Source of the DNA: Dyella sedimenti
Lineage (GTDB): Bacteria; Pseudomonadota; Gammaproteobacteria; Xanthomonadales; Rhodanobacteraceae
Length of the DNA stretch: 64,000 nucleotides
NCBI RefSeq assembly: GCF_022760995.1
Contig: NZ_JAKWJO010000003.1
Coordinates: 186,001 to 250,000 of the forward strand
Direction: 5' to 3'
Below, piece after piece: positions 1 to 9,638 of the stretch. The notes beneath the pieces were generated by a model, which worked only from the letters and a program-made list of their open reading frames with translations, made no database searches and had not been told where the DNA came from. Numbering within the stretch: position 1 is the stretch's first letter; every line of letters starts with the position of its first letter. The position numbers and the translations under genes were made by a program.

Positions 1-287
1 GCGTAGCTGTCCGTCGGCGGCTCGTCGTTCCTGGCGTAGCCGCCGCTGAGCACGAGGAACGAACTGCCGCTGGCTTGCGTGTCCAGCCGCGGGCTGATCG
101 CGGGCGTCACGCCCATGCCTTCGGAATGGGTGAGCAGCGCATGCGCGCCGAGCGTCGGCATGGCTGGCTCCTGCGCGGCCGCCGCGCGCATGCCCGCCAA
201 CGCCAACGCCAACGCGATGGCAAGCATGTGCCGCGCGATGGCGGGGATTCCTCTCCGGCGAATGGCCGATATTGCGAAGCGCATCAT
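1..287 (-). CDS. Secreted protein of unknown function (N-terminal part)
   Basis: The reverse strand reads from a double ATG into a basic stretch, then a run of alternating Ala/Leu ending in AAAAQ, a good Sec signal peptide with cleavage near residue 40. The mature part begins QEPAMPTLGAHALLTHSEGM and runs off the left edge, so the protein is exported to periplasm or outside. I do not recognise a domain in the roughly 55 mature residues visible. The start is uncertain: a second ATG about 20 codons in would give a shorter signal peptide, and no strong Shine-Dalgarno sequence decides it. It is divergent from the J-domain gene and shares a short upstream region with it. Confidence 0.6.
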   Translation of the reverse strand, partial: MMRFAISAIRRRGIPAIARHMLAIALALALAGMRAAAAQEPAMPTLGAHALLTHSEGMGVTPAISPRLDTQASGSSFLVLSGGYARNDEPPTDSY

Positions 288-376
288 GCTGTGCCAACAA
301 TCAGGCGAGATCGGTGCATGCACCGCGCATGTCGCGCGGACGGCGCCGGCGGATCGCCACCCGGAGGGGGACCGGC

Positions 377-1033
377 TTGGCCAGCGAGATCGATTTTCTC
401 GACATGTACCGCACGCTGGGCCTGCGTCCCGGCTGCGCCTTGCCTGTGTTCAAGCAGGCCTACCGGCGCCAGGTGGCGCGCCTGCATCCCGACCGCGGTG
501 GCGATGGCGCCGTCGATCCCGCCGCCGCCGAACGCCTGCGGCGCCTGATCGCCCAATACGACGCGGCCATGGCCTTCCAGCGCGAGCATGGGCGCCTGCC
601 CGGAGCGATGCCGCAGGTGCGCTTCAGCGTGCCGGAGGCCAGGGTGCAGGTGGTGCCCGCGGCGCCGGCACGTCATCGCGGGCGCTTGCGTGCCGGCTGG
701 ATGCTGCTGTGCCTGGTGGTGGCCGGCGCACTGGCCTGGCTTTTCCTCGGGCAGTCGCCGGCGCGCGTGGAGGAGCCCGCGCCAGCCTCGCCGGCAGCGC
801 GGCCATTGGGCGCGGCGACGGCTTCCGGGCCGGTGCTGGACCTGGGCATGTCGCGCGAGGACGTGCGCGCCATCGAGGGCGAGCCGTTGGGCATCCATGG
901 CGACCGCTGGGACTATGGCCCCTCCTGGGTCCGTTTCGAGGGCGACCGCGTGGTGGACTGGTACAGCTCGCCGCTTCATTCGCTCGGTCCCATCCCCACG
1001 ACGCCCGGTGGCACGCTGCCGATCGCCGACTAG
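377..1033 (+). CDS. Membrane-anchored J-domain (DnaJ-like) protein
   Basis: The protein has 218 residues. Residues 7-65 form a J-domain: helix II is rich in Lys/Arg and the diagnostic HPD triad lies at 37-39, which in this family stimulates the ATPase of an Hsp70 partner. A single hydrophobic segment near 108-126 should anchor it in the inner membrane. A C-terminal domain of about 70 residues, with DLGMSREDVRAIEGEP, looks like a small ligand-binding or SmpA-like fold. I chose the TTG start because GGAGGGG sits 8 bases upstream; longer frames lack a ribosome site and add a low-complexity Arg-rich leader. The gene converges on the sugar transferase gene, and the two stop codons overlap. Confidence 0.72.
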   Translation: MASEIDFLDMYRTLGLRPGCALPVFKQAYRRQVARLHPDRGGDGAVDPAAAERLRRLIAQYDAAMAFQREHGRLPGAMPQVRFSVPEARVQVVPAAPARHRGRLRAGWMLLCLVVAGALAWLFLGQSPARVEEPAPASPAARPLGAATASGPVLDLGMSREDVRAIEGEPLGIHGDRWDYGPSWVRFEGDRVVDWYSSPLHSLGPIPTTPGGTLPIAD

Positions 1034-2430
1034 CGCGCGCCGCGCCCGAACAGCACCACTTCCACCGTCTGGATCAGGATAAGCAGGTCCAGCAGCAGGT
1101 TGTGGTTTTTTACGTAGAACAGGTCGTACTTGAGCTTTTCGGCAGCTTCCTCGACGGTGGCGCCGTAGGGATAGCTCAGTTGCGCCCAGCCGGCCAGGCC
1201 GGGCTTGAGGCAATGGCGCAGGGTGTAGTAGCGGATCTGCGTGGCGAGGTCGGCCACGAACTGCGGCCGTTCCGGCCGCGGGCCGACGATGCTCATGTCG
1301 CCCTTGAGCACGTTCCACAGCTGCGGCAGCTCGTCCAGGCGAAGCTTGCGGCTGATGCGTCCCACGCGGGTCACGCGGTCATCGTTCTTGGCGGCCCAGC
1401 GCGCCACGCCGTCGCGTTCGGCGTCGGTGCGCATGCTGCGGAACTTCAGTAGCAGGAAGGTGCGGCCATGTTCGCCCACGCGCTCCTGCCGATAGAGGAT
1501 GGGCTGGCCTGGGCCGGATTCCAGGCGGATGGCCAGCATCTCCAGCAGCATCAGCGGCCAGCACAGCAACAGCAGCAGCGTGGCCGCCACCAGGTCGAAG
1601 CAGCGCTTGCTCAGCTGGCGCAGCGGGGTGCCGTTGAAGCCGCCGGAGAACACCAGCCAGGACGGGTCGAGGATGGTCAGTTGCAGGCGGCCCGCCTCGC
1701 GCTCGAAGAACGAGGTGAGATCGGTGATGGTCACGCCCGCCTGGCGGCATTCCAACAGGGCGTCCATCGGCAGGTGGCCGCGCCTGTCGTCGACGCCGAC
1801 CACCACCTCGTCGATCTGCTCGCGCTGCACCAGCACGTGCAGCGGAAGCTTGTAGCGGATCAGGTGCTGCTCCGGCACCGCGATGGTTTCGCGGGCATGG
1901 GGGATATATCCCACCACGTGGAAACCGCGGCGATCGGTGCGCCGGCGCATCTGGTTGTGGATCTGCGCGGCGCGCGTGCCCGCGCCGAGGACCAGCACGC
2001 GCCGCTTGAGCGCCTCCACTTCCACCAGCTGCAGGAAGGCCAGGCGCAGGCCGAGCACCAGCAGGAAGCCCAGCGTCAGCGCGATGGCCAGCACGCCGCG
2101 GCCCACGTAGGCCTGCGGCACCACGTAGTAGCCGATCACCAGCAGCGTGCCGCCCAGCACGAAGGCCACCGCCTGGCGCGCCAGCAGCCCGAAGCGGGTC
2201 GTGCGCATGTGCGCCTGGTATTGGCCCATGGCCACCATGGCGAACACGATGCTGCCGCCGAACACCAGCGCGCGCTCGGGCATGTGCATGGAGAACTCGG
2301 CGAGTTCGTCCGGATGATGCGCGTAGCGCAGGTAGGTCGCCAGGCAGAGCGAGATGGCAAGCAGCATCAACTCGCACAAGCCCAGCAACACCAGCCAACG
2401 CACGGATTGCCGACGCAGAAAACGAAGCAT
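1030..2430 (-). CDS. Undecaprenyl-phosphate sugar phosphotransferase (TIGR03013/PEP-CTERM-type)
   Basis: This 466-aa polyprenyl glycosylphosphotransferase would start repeat-unit assembly of an exopolysaccharide by moving a sugar-1-phosphate from a UDP sugar to undecaprenyl phosphate at the inner membrane. Hydrophobic N-terminal segments come first, then a Rossmann-like CoA-binding-type domain (VLVLGAGTRAAQ), then the conserved bacterial sugar transferase domain with KFRSMRTDAE and GPRPERPQF. The ending VVLFGRGAR is typical of the exosortase/PEP-CTERM-associated subgroup as I recall it. The start is set by AGGGGG five bases before the ATG; an in-frame ATG nine codons earlier lacks this. It is the last gene of the minus-strand polysaccharide cluster. 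The sugar handled cannot be read from sequence. Confidence 0.88.
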   Translation of the reverse strand: MLRFLRRQSVRWLVLLGLCELMLLAISLCLATYLRYAHHPDELAEFSMHMPERALVFGGSIVFAMVAMGQYQAHMRTTRFGLLARQAVAFVLGGTLLVIGYYVVPQAYVGRGVLAIALTLGFLLVLGLRLAFLQLVEVEALKRRVLVLGAGTRAAQIHNQMRRRTDRRGFHVVGYIPHARETIAVPEQHLIRYKLPLHVLVQREQIDEVVVGVDDRRGHLPMDALLECRQAGVTITDLTSFFEREAGRLQLTILDPSWLVFSGGFNGTPLRQLSKRCFDLVAATLLLLLCWPLMLLEMLAIRLESGPGQPILYRQERVGEHGRTFLLLKFRSMRTDAERDGVARWAAKNDDRVTRVGRISRKLRLDELPQLWNVLKGDMSIVGPRPERPQFVADLATQIRYYTLRHCLKPGLAGWAQLSYPYGATVEEAAEKLKYDLFYVKNHNLLLDLLILIQTVEVVLFGRGAR

Positions 2431-2569
2431 CCAATCCCCCTTGAACCCAAAGTGCACGTCCCTGTCAGCGGGAAGCGAGGCTATCGCCTGGGATCGATGG
2501 GTGTCGATGCAACTTACGGAAGACCTGCCGGACTACCTGTTCGGCTGTCTCAGCCATGTAACAGCGCGT

Positions 2570-3334
2570 CTACGATGCGCGTGCGAGGCCATGTACGTGG
2601 ATGCGCGCGACGGCGAGCGGCGCGGCGATGGCGCCAAGCAATCCTGCCGGTAGCGGCAGCGCGTGGATCCGGCATGCCGGCATGCCGGCGGCGGCCAAGG
2701 GCGGATCGATGGCGTGTTGCCCGGGTGCGGCGATGGCCGATGGCGTGACGCACAGGCCTATGCCGAATGCCTTGAGCAAGGCTTCCTTGCGGGTCCACAG
2801 GGCAAGCATCGCCGTCGTCCGCGCGTCGTCCGGCAGTGCTCGCATGGCCAGCGCCTCCCCGGGCGTGCACAGCATGTCCTCGATGGCGCGCAGGCTGGTG
2901 CGCGTGGGCGAGCATTCGATATCCACGCCAACGATGGGCGCCCGCGCGACGGCGATCGCCACGTGCGAGCCGCTGTGGCTCAGGCTGGTGGCGAAGGCCG
3001 TACCGGGCAGTCGCGGCTGGCCGCTGGCGCTGCTGGCCAGCGCGACGTCGCGGGTATCGCATCCGAGCACTTCGCCGAGCGCGATCCGCCAGCAGGCGTG
3101 GGCCAGCACGTAGGTGCGGCGATCGCGGTCATGGTGGAAGCGCCAGGAGCGTGCCTGTTCCGCGGGCGTGAGCCGTTCCGCGGCATCCGTCTGCCAAGGC
3201 CACCACGGCGCGCTGTCGAACACCAGCACGCGCGCCTCGTCCTCGGCCGGGGCGGCGAAGCCGCCGTGCCGCAAGGCGAGCGCTACTTCGCGTGCAAACG
3301 ATGGTTCCGGTTCCTGGCACGCCGCGTAGTGCAT
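2570..3334 (-). CDS. 4'-phosphopantetheinyl transferase superfamily protein
   Basis: The 254-aa protein has the two signatures of Sfp/HetI-type enzymes: VGVDIE at 135-140 (Mg-binding Asp/Glu) and WTRKEALLKAFG at 180-191 (Glu and Lys of the catalytic motif). Such enzymes move phosphopantetheine from CoA to a serine of an acyl or peptidyl carrier protein, in the cytoplasm. It starts 10 bases after the GMC oxidoreductase stop, so the two are probably co-transcribed. No carrier protein, polyketide or peptide synthetase lies in the window, so its substrate is unknown. Membership of a polysaccharide cluster is unusual and may point to a lipid-like modification. Confidence 0.85.
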   Translation of the reverse strand: MHYAACQEPEPSFAREVALALRHGGFAAPAEDEARVLVFDSAPWWPWQTDAAERLTPAEQARSWRFHHDRDRRTYVLAHACWRIALGEVLGCDTRDVALASSASGQPRLPGTAFATSLSHSGSHVAIAVARAPIVGVDIECSPTRTSLRAIEDMLCTPGEALAMRALPDDARTTAMLALWTRKEALLKAFGIGLCVTPSAIAAPGQHAIDPPLAAAGMPACRIHALPLPAGLLGAIAAPLAVARIHVHGLARAS

Positions 3335-3344
3335 CGCTCCGCGC

Positions 3345-5018
3345 CTAGATCAACCCGCCGGAGGCGTAGTCGGCGAGCAGGCCGCGCAGGTGGTCGGCCA
3401 GCCGCAGGCTCAGCGCGACGATGGTGAAGGTGGGGAATGCCCAGCCGGCGGTGGGGAACACCGAGCTGCCGGCGACGTGCAGGTTGTCCACGCCATGCAC
3501 CTTGCAGTCGCGATCGACCACGCCGGTACGGGGATCCTCGGACATGCGCGTCGTACCCATGTGGTGGGCGGTGCCATGCACGGGCGTGCTCGCGGTATCG
3601 CCGTCGGCAAGCCATGGCTCCGGAACGAACCGCGCCTGGCCGGCGCGCGCGATGCCCGTGCCGAACGCAGCGGCCGCCGTGCGGTAGGTGTAGTGGTCCA
3701 GCGGCGTCAGCCGCCAGTCCACGTGCACCTTGCGCTGGCCGAGTGCATCGATCTCGCGTCCCAGCGTGATGCGGCTATCCGGGTTGGGCGCCTGCTCGAA
3801 ATAACCGACCAGTTCGATATGGCTGCTGGTCACCGCGGGCCGGTCGGCCAGCTTGTGCGCGAAGGCGCGCGCGATGTCGCCGATGCCCAGGCCCAGCCGC
3901 AGCGTGGTCAGGCCCAGGTTCTGCGGCACCGCGATGGCCTGGGCGGCCGGCGCATTGCGCAGCGCCTCGGACAGCCGCGCTTCCAGCAGGGCATTCTCGT
4001 CCGGCACCGCGTGCCGCAGGGCCGAGCGCAGCTCGCGCAGGGCGCGGATGCCACGGGGCAGGGGACCTTCCACGCCGAACGGATGCACGCGGCCGTTGAG
4101 CACGCGATGCCGCCGCTGGAAATGGGGAGACAGCGCGATCTCGGGAAACGAGGTCGGCGCGTTGCGGCCATGCCGGCGCTCGTAGGGACGCGTCACCCGA
4201 TGCGGCGCATCCGTGGTGAGCGTGCCGAGCTTGCCGCTGGGATGGTCCATGAAATAGCGGCCCACCACGTCATGCGCATTGCCCAGCCCATACGGCATCA
4301 CCGAACCGGACAACAGCAGCAGGCGGGCGTTCTCGATGCCGCCGCCGGCGAGCACGTAATGGCGCGCGCGCACGCGGCCACGCTGCCCGCCCAGCGAACC
4401 GATGCGCGCCTCGCGCACATAGGCGCCGTTGGGCATGGCCTCCAGTTCGAGCAGGTTCGCATGCAGCAGCACCTTGACGTTGGCGGCCTGGGCCAGCGCG
4501 TCGCGGTAGGCGTCGCCGAACAGCACGGGGCTGCGCGCGAACAGCTGGTTGACCAGGGTGTCCGCGTCGAACGGCAACGGCGCGCGCGGCGTCGGCGCCC
4601 GGAAGGTGCCATCGGTGAAGTCGAGCGGGTCCAGCTTGCAGAAGGCGCGAGCACGCGCGTAGTAGGGCTCCAGTTCGGCGTAATCGATCGGCCAGCCGCT
4701 GTGCGGCACCCAGTCGCGCCGTGCCATGTCTTGCTTGCCCAGCGGTATGCAGCCGCCGCCCCACAGGTTGCAGCTGCCGCCGAACACGCGCATGCGCGAG
4801 GTGCCGGGGTCCAGCGGCAAGCGGGTTTCGTAGCTGCCCTCGCACAAGGCCTGGCTGCGCTGCTCGCCGGCCAGGCCGCCGCTTTCGAGCAGGCATACGG
4901 TGAACGGCGTGCCGATGAAGGCATGCGCGATGGCGATGCCGGCGGCACCGCCGCCGACGACGCACAGGTCCGCTTCCACATCCTCTGGATGCGACCCGCT
5001 CAAGTAGTCGATGATCAC
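3345..5018 (-). CDS. GMC-family FAD-dependent oxidoreductase
   Basis: The 557-aa protein has an N-terminal dinucleotide fold (VGGGAAGIAI at 21-30) for FAD. Its C-terminal GMC domain has HHMGTTRMSEDPRTGVVD, followed by VAGSSVFPTAGWAFPTFTI, which holds the second FAD contact. GMC enzymes oxidise alcohols, sugars or sterols. The short linker and lack of a signal peptide place this one in the cytoplasm. The start is a GTG with AGGGGG seven bases upstream, the same ribosome-site pattern as the sugar transferase gene. A 99-base gap containing a 14-bp palindrome separates it from the epimerase. A role in modifying a polysaccharide precursor or linked lipid is inferred only from position. Confidence 0.87.
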   Translation of the reverse strand: MIIDYLSGSHPEDVEADLCVVGGGAAGIAIAHAFIGTPFTVCLLESGGLAGEQRSQALCEGSYETRLPLDPGTSRMRVFGGSCNLWGGGCIPLGKQDMARRDWVPHSGWPIDYAELEPYYARARAFCKLDPLDFTDGTFRAPTPRAPLPFDADTLVNQLFARSPVLFGDAYRDALAQAANVKVLLHANLLELEAMPNGAYVREARIGSLGGQRGRVRARHYVLAGGGIENARLLLLSGSVMPYGLGNAHDVVGRYFMDHPSGKLGTLTTDAPHRVTRPYERRHGRNAPTSFPEIALSPHFQRRHRVLNGRVHPFGVEGPLPRGIRALRELRSALRHAVPDENALLEARLSEALRNAPAAQAIAVPQNLGLTTLRLGLGIGDIARAFAHKLADRPAVTSSHIELVGYFEQAPNPDSRITLGREIDALGQRKVHVDWRLTPLDHYTYRTAAAAFGTGIARAGQARFVPEPWLADGDTASTPVHGTAHHMGTTRMSEDPRTGVVDRDCKVHGVDNLHVAGSSVFPTAGWAFPTFTIVALSLRLADHLRGLLADYASGGLI

Positions 5019-5037
5019 ACCAACCCCCTAGGAACCC

Positions 5038-5051
5038 ACGTTGGCCAACGT
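5038..5051. promoter_or_regulatory. 14-bp perfect palindrome, possible operator
   Basis: ACGTTGGCCAACGT reads the same on both strands and lies in the gap between the epimerase stop and the GMC oxidoreductase start. A site of this size could bind a dimeric regulator of the GMC/PPTase part of the cluster. There is no further support. Confidence 0.3.
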
Positions 5052-5117
5052 CATGTCGCGTCGTGGATCGGGTTCGTGGCGGTCGTTGGTTACGGACCGT
5101 CGGTGGCCTTCAGCCCA

Positions 5118-6128
5118 TCACACGCGGTAGTACTCCCGGTACCAGCGTACAAAGTTGGCGACACCGTTTTCTACCGACACCTGCGGCCTATACCCAACGG
5201 CCTGTATCAGGTCCGTGACATCGGCCTCGGTGTCGGGCACGTCGCCCGGCTGCAGCGGCAGCAGTTCCATGATGGCCTTGCGGCCCAGGCAATGCTCCAG
5301 CACCTCGATGTAGTGCAGCAGCTCCACCGGCCGCTCGTTGCCGATGTTGAACAGGCGGTACGGCGCCACGCCGCTGCTGGCCGGGTCGGGGCGCTGGCTG
5401 TCCCATCGCGCGTCGATGCCGGGCACCTTGTCCAGCGTGCGGATCACGCCTTCGACGATGTCGTCCACGTAGGTGAAGCTGCGCTTGTGCCTGCCGTGGT
5501 TGAACACCCGGATCGGCTCGCCGGCGAGGATGGCGCGGGTGAACAGGAACAGCGCCATGTCCGGGCGTCCCCAGGGACCGTAGACGGTAAAGAAGCGCAA
5601 CCCGGTGCAAGGGATGCCGTACAGGTGCGCATAGCTGTGCGCCATCTGTTCGTTGGCCTTCTTGGTGGCCGCGTACAGGGTGAGCGGATGCTCGGCGGAC
5701 TTGTGCTCGGAGAACGGCATGTCGGTATTGGCGCCGTAGACCGAACTGGTCGAGGCGAATACCAGGTGTTCCACGCCATGCTGGCGGCAGCCTTCCAGCA
5801 CGTGCAGGAAGCCCACCACGTTGCTGCTGGTGTAGACATAGGGATTCTCGGCCGCGTAGCGCACGCCGGCCTGCGCCGCCAGGTGCACCACGCGCTGCGG
5901 CCGGTGCTGCGCGAAGGCGCGCTCCATGGCGCCGCGGTCGGCGAGGTCGGCATGGATATGCGCGTAGCCGGGCCGCTCGGCGAAGCGGGCCAGGCGCGCC
6001 TTCTTCAGCGTGACGTCGTAGTAGTCGTTGAGGTTGTCCAGCCCGACCACTTCGTCGCCTCGCGCCAGCAGGCGCTCGGCGACGTAGGAACCGATGAACC
6101 CGGCGGTGCCGGTGACCAGCACTTTCAT
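5118..6128 (-). CDS. NAD-dependent epimerase, UDP-glucuronate 4-epimerase type
   Basis: This is a 336-aa extended short-chain dehydrogenase. GTAGFIG at 7-13 binds NAD, Ser in STSSVYG and the Y152-x3-K156 pair (YAATK) are catalytic, and FFTVYGPWGRPDMA is typical of UDP-glucuronate/UDP-galacturonate epimerases. It would invert C4 of a UDP-uronic acid in the cytoplasm to supply a precursor for the polysaccharide. It lies 12 bases downstream of the UDP-sugar dehydrogenase, which makes the uronic acid, so the two enzymes form a plausible two-step pathway. A UDP-N-acetyl-hexosaminuronate substrate is equally possible given the TviB-like partner. Confidence 0.87.
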   Translation of the reverse strand: MKVLVTGTAGFIGSYVAERLLARGDEVVGLDNLNDYYDVTLKKARLARFAERPGYAHIHADLADRGAMERAFAQHRPQRVVHLAAQAGVRYAAENPYVYTSSNVVGFLHVLEGCRQHGVEHLVFASTSSVYGANTDMPFSEHKSAEHPLTLYAATKKANEQMAHSYAHLYGIPCTGLRFFTVYGPWGRPDMALFLFTRAILAGEPIRVFNHGRHKRSFTYVDDIVEGVIRTLDKVPGIDARWDSQRPDPASSGVAPYRLFNIGNERPVELLHYIEVLEHCLGRKAIMELLPLQPGDVPDTEADVTDLIQAVGYRPQVSVENGVANFVRWYREYYRV

Positions 6129-6140
6129 GATGCGCGTTCC

Positions 6141-7418
<1,278 letters not shown>

Positions 7419-7937
7419 GCCGGCGTCCCGCTGTGTCTGGATGGGGCCGCGCGGCGGTGCCGCGGCGGCGTCGCAAGGCTAGCAGGCTGGGCCGGTTTTT
7501 CCGCTAGGCCAGAGGATGCTTGCCGGATGGCGGATATTGTCTTTTGTGACGCCAGGCCATGAAGGGGCAGGGGTGCGGCCGGCCCGGACCTGTCGCGGGC
7601 AAGGCATGCCATGGGGGCGGTGCGGATACGGATAGGGCGTTCGCCATATGATGGTGCGTGGCGGGCGGGTTGTTTTCCGACAGTTCCCTACCGGCGAGGC
7701 GGTCATGCCGGCGCTGGCTTGCCTGCCTGGGGCGCGGCGCTTTGTCCGGCACGATGCGGCGCGCTATCGGGCCGGCGTCATGACCATGGCGTACGGCTTC
7801 TGATACGTTCGCAGGCCTGCCGTCTCCGCCGGAAACGGAGGCCGTATGCGAGGAAACACCATGCTGTTCTTTCCAAGCCGGAGGTTCCCCCCTCCGCCGA
7901 TGGCCGGTTCGCCGGCCGGTGCCCGTGGAGCGCGGCC
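7419..7937. other. Non-coding gap between divergent genes
   Basis: This 519-base stretch separates tviB from the Sel1 gene and must carry promoters for both directions. An open plus-strand frame runs through the right part in frame with the Sel1 gene, but it is Arg/Gly/Pro-rich and lacks a ribosome site, so I do not count it as coding. A short inverted repeat, CTCCG with CGGAG, sits near 7824-7841. No tRNA or clear sigma-70 promoter was found. Confidence 0.5.
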
Positions 7938-8675
7938 ATGACCCGCGACGCCCTCAGCCAGTCCGCCACGGGCGGCGACGTGTTGTCCCACCTGTTGAGG
8001 TCCGACCCGGCGCGCGCCCACGGCATGCTGCTGGCGCAGGCCCTGGCGGGCGACTGCGCTTCGCAACTGGCGGTGGGCCAGATGTACCTGGGCGGCATCG
8101 GCTGCGAGCGGGACGGCACCGAAGCACGCTATTGGTTCCAGCATGCCGCTCACCAGGGCGCGCCGATGGCCATGCACATGCTGGGGCGCTGCCACGAAAA
8201 CGGCTGGGGCGGAACGGTGGATGTGGGACTGGCCGCCGTGTGGTACCGCGAATCGGCAGAGCATGGCCTGGACCTGGGCATGTACCACTACGCCAACGCG
8301 CTGGCCCAGGGGCGAGGCGTGTCCCGCGATCGCGCCGAGGCGTTCCGCTGGTTCAGCCGCGCGGCCGAGGCGGGCCATGGGCGCGCCATGCATTTCCTGG
8401 GGCAGTACTACGAATACGGCTGGGAGACCGAGCCCGACATGGCCCGCGCCTGCGAGCTCTATCGCCGCTCGGCGGAAGCGGGCGACTACCGTGGCCAGTG
8501 CAGCTGGGCCTCCGTGCTCACCGGCCTGGGCCGCGTCGAGGAAGCCTGCGCGCTGTTGCGCGCCGCCATCGCCCATGCGCCGGATTACTTCGTGGATGCG
8601 TTGCGTGGCGAGCTGGAGCATTCGCGCCACCCGGCCCTTCGCGCGCTGGCGGGTGGCGTCGCCAGCGCGGGCTAG
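7938..8675 (+). CDS. Sel1-repeat protein
   Basis: The 245-aa protein consists of about four Sel1-like (TPR-related) repeats of about 36 residues, recognisable by A-x3-LG...YY-G and A-x2-W(F/Y)-x2-(A/S)A-E-x-G, for example YWFQHAAHQGAPMAMHMLG and CELYRRSAEAGDYRG. Such solenoids act as protein-binding scaffolds. There is no signal peptide, so it is probably cytoplasmic. I chose the ATG preceded by GTGGAG; upstream in-frame sequence is low-complexity. It converges on the DUF2076 gene with a hairpin between them. Its partner is unknown. Confidence 0.75.
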   Translation: MTRDALSQSATGGDVLSHLLRSDPARAHGMLLAQALAGDCASQLAVGQMYLGGIGCERDGTEARYWFQHAAHQGAPMAMHMLGRCHENGWGGTVDVGLAAVWYRESAEHGLDLGMYHYANALAQGRGVSRDRAEAFRWFSRAAEAGHGRAMHFLGQYYEYGWETEPDMARACELYRRSAEAGDYRGQCSWASVLTGLGRVEEACALLRAAIAHAPDYFVDALRGELEHSRHPALRALAGGVASAG

Positions 8676-8677
8676 GT

Positions 8678-8699
8678 CCGCGCACGCGCACGTGCGCGG
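8678..8699. terminator. Hairpin between convergent genes
   Basis: The arms CCGCGCACG and CGTGCGCGG pair perfectly (9 bp, 4-base loop) in the 32-base gap between the Sel1 and DUF2076 stops. It has no U-tract, but its position suggests a bidirectional terminator. Confidence 0.5.
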
Positions 8700-8707
8700 A
8701 TTCCGGG

Positions 8708-9331
8708 TCATGCCCAGCCGCTGTCGTCGAAACCGCCGTCGTTGTTGTCGTCGAAATCGGTCGAGGCGAAGTCCTGGTCGTTGTCGCGCTGGCGGTCGTC
8801 GTTGTCGTAGTAGTTGTTCTCGGTGACGTTCTCGATCACCGTCGGCTGCCCGCCGCCGAAGAAGCCGCCGCCGTGATGGCCGCTCAGCAGGCTCTCGATG
8901 CCGTCGAACAGGAACATGCCGCCGGCCACGCCGGCTGCCGTGGTGGCAGCCTGCGACAGGAAGCTGGGCGCTGCCGCGGGTGGCTGCGCGGGCGCGCCGC
9001 CGAACAGGCGTTCGCGCCAGCCGGGGGCCGCGGGTTGTTGCGGCGGCATCGGTGGCGGCGTGGCGCCCCAGGCCGACGGTTGGCCGCCGAGGAAGCTGCC
9101 GCCGCCCTGCTGCGAGGCGAGCTGGGCCTGCAGTTGCGCGATTTGCGCCTTGGCGCTTTCCAGCGCCTGCTGCTGCAGCAGGCTGCGCTGCACCAGCAGG
9201 TAAAGCGCATCGGGCTGGCCGGCCAGGCGCTGGCGGATCAGTGCGTCGGCCTGCGCGTCCTTCGCGACGCCGCCGGCGGCGGCCAGGCGCTGGAGAAAAT
9301 CATCGAGTAGCTGTTGTTCCTGCGGTGTCAT
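8708..9331 (-). CDS. DUF2076 family protein
   Basis: This 207-aa protein starts MTPQEQQLLDDFLQRL, the usual start of DUF2076 proteins. A Gln/Ala-rich helical segment (about 55-75) follows, then a Pro/Gly-rich linker, a short hydrophobic Ala/Gly segment near 145-160, and an acidic Asp/Asn-rich tail (DNDDRQRDNDQDF, DFDDNNDGGFDDSGW). The family is widespread in proteobacteria and has been called a periplasmic ligand-binding sensor, without experimental support that I know of. The start is fixed by GGAG about 11 bases before the ATG. I cannot assign a function. Confidence 0.75.
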   Translation of the reverse strand: MTPQEQQLLDDFLQRLAAAGGVAKDAQADALIRQRLAGQPDALYLLVQRSLLQQQALESAKAQIAQLQAQLASQQGGGSFLGGQPSAWGATPPPMPPQQPAAPGWRERLFGGAPAQPPAAAPSFLSQAATTAAGVAGGMFLFDGIESLLSGHHGGGFFGGGQPTVIENVTENNYYDNDDRQRDNDQDFASTDFDDNNDGGFDDSGWA

Positions 9332-9638
9332 GGCTTGCGGATCTCCGTGGACGACGTATGGCGCCCAATCTGGCGCCAAGCATGCCGCGCATGCAGTGCC
9401 GAAAGTGCGCCTTGACGCTGCCGCATCAAGGTCCACGCTGCCGCCGTTTGCCTGCCAGTCAGCCAGTTCGCAGGCTCTTTCGAAACGATGCGCGCCGGAA
9501 ACGAAAAGCCCCGGGCGTGAGCCGGGGCTTTCGTCTGGTGTGGATTTGGTGGTGGACTTCACCCGAAAAGACAACCCAACTTCTCCATCAGGACGCGTTT
9601 GGGCGGAAAACCGCGGGCTGGCGCGGGGCCCTCGCCGA
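9332..9638. other. Non-coding junction between core genes and defence island
   Basis: This stretch of just over 300 bases holds the upstream region of the DUF2076 gene, a 7-bp inverted repeat (TGGCGCC with GGCGCCA, near 9359-9378), a strong terminator at 9505-9531, and about 100 bases with no feature. It separates conserved chromosomal genes from the accessory genes. It has no tRNA or obvious attachment site. Confidence 0.5.
9505..9531. terminator. Intrinsic-type terminator hairpin
   Basis: AAAGCCCCGG and CCGGGGCTTT form a perfect 10-bp stem with a 7-base loop and short T/A runs on both sides, so it can work in both directions. The sequence just left of it (GGAAACGAAAAGCCCC) resembles the terminators of the downstream prophage. 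Confidence 0.7.

Noticed and set aside
7611..7937. N-terminal extension of the Sel1 protein
   Set aside because: Arg/Gly/Pro-rich, no ribosome site at the upstream ATG; a good site precedes 7938.
9332..9638. tRNA gene as the integration target of the island
   Set aside because: No cloverleaf or TTCGA-type T-loop with matching acceptor arms could be found; the hairpin there is a terminator.
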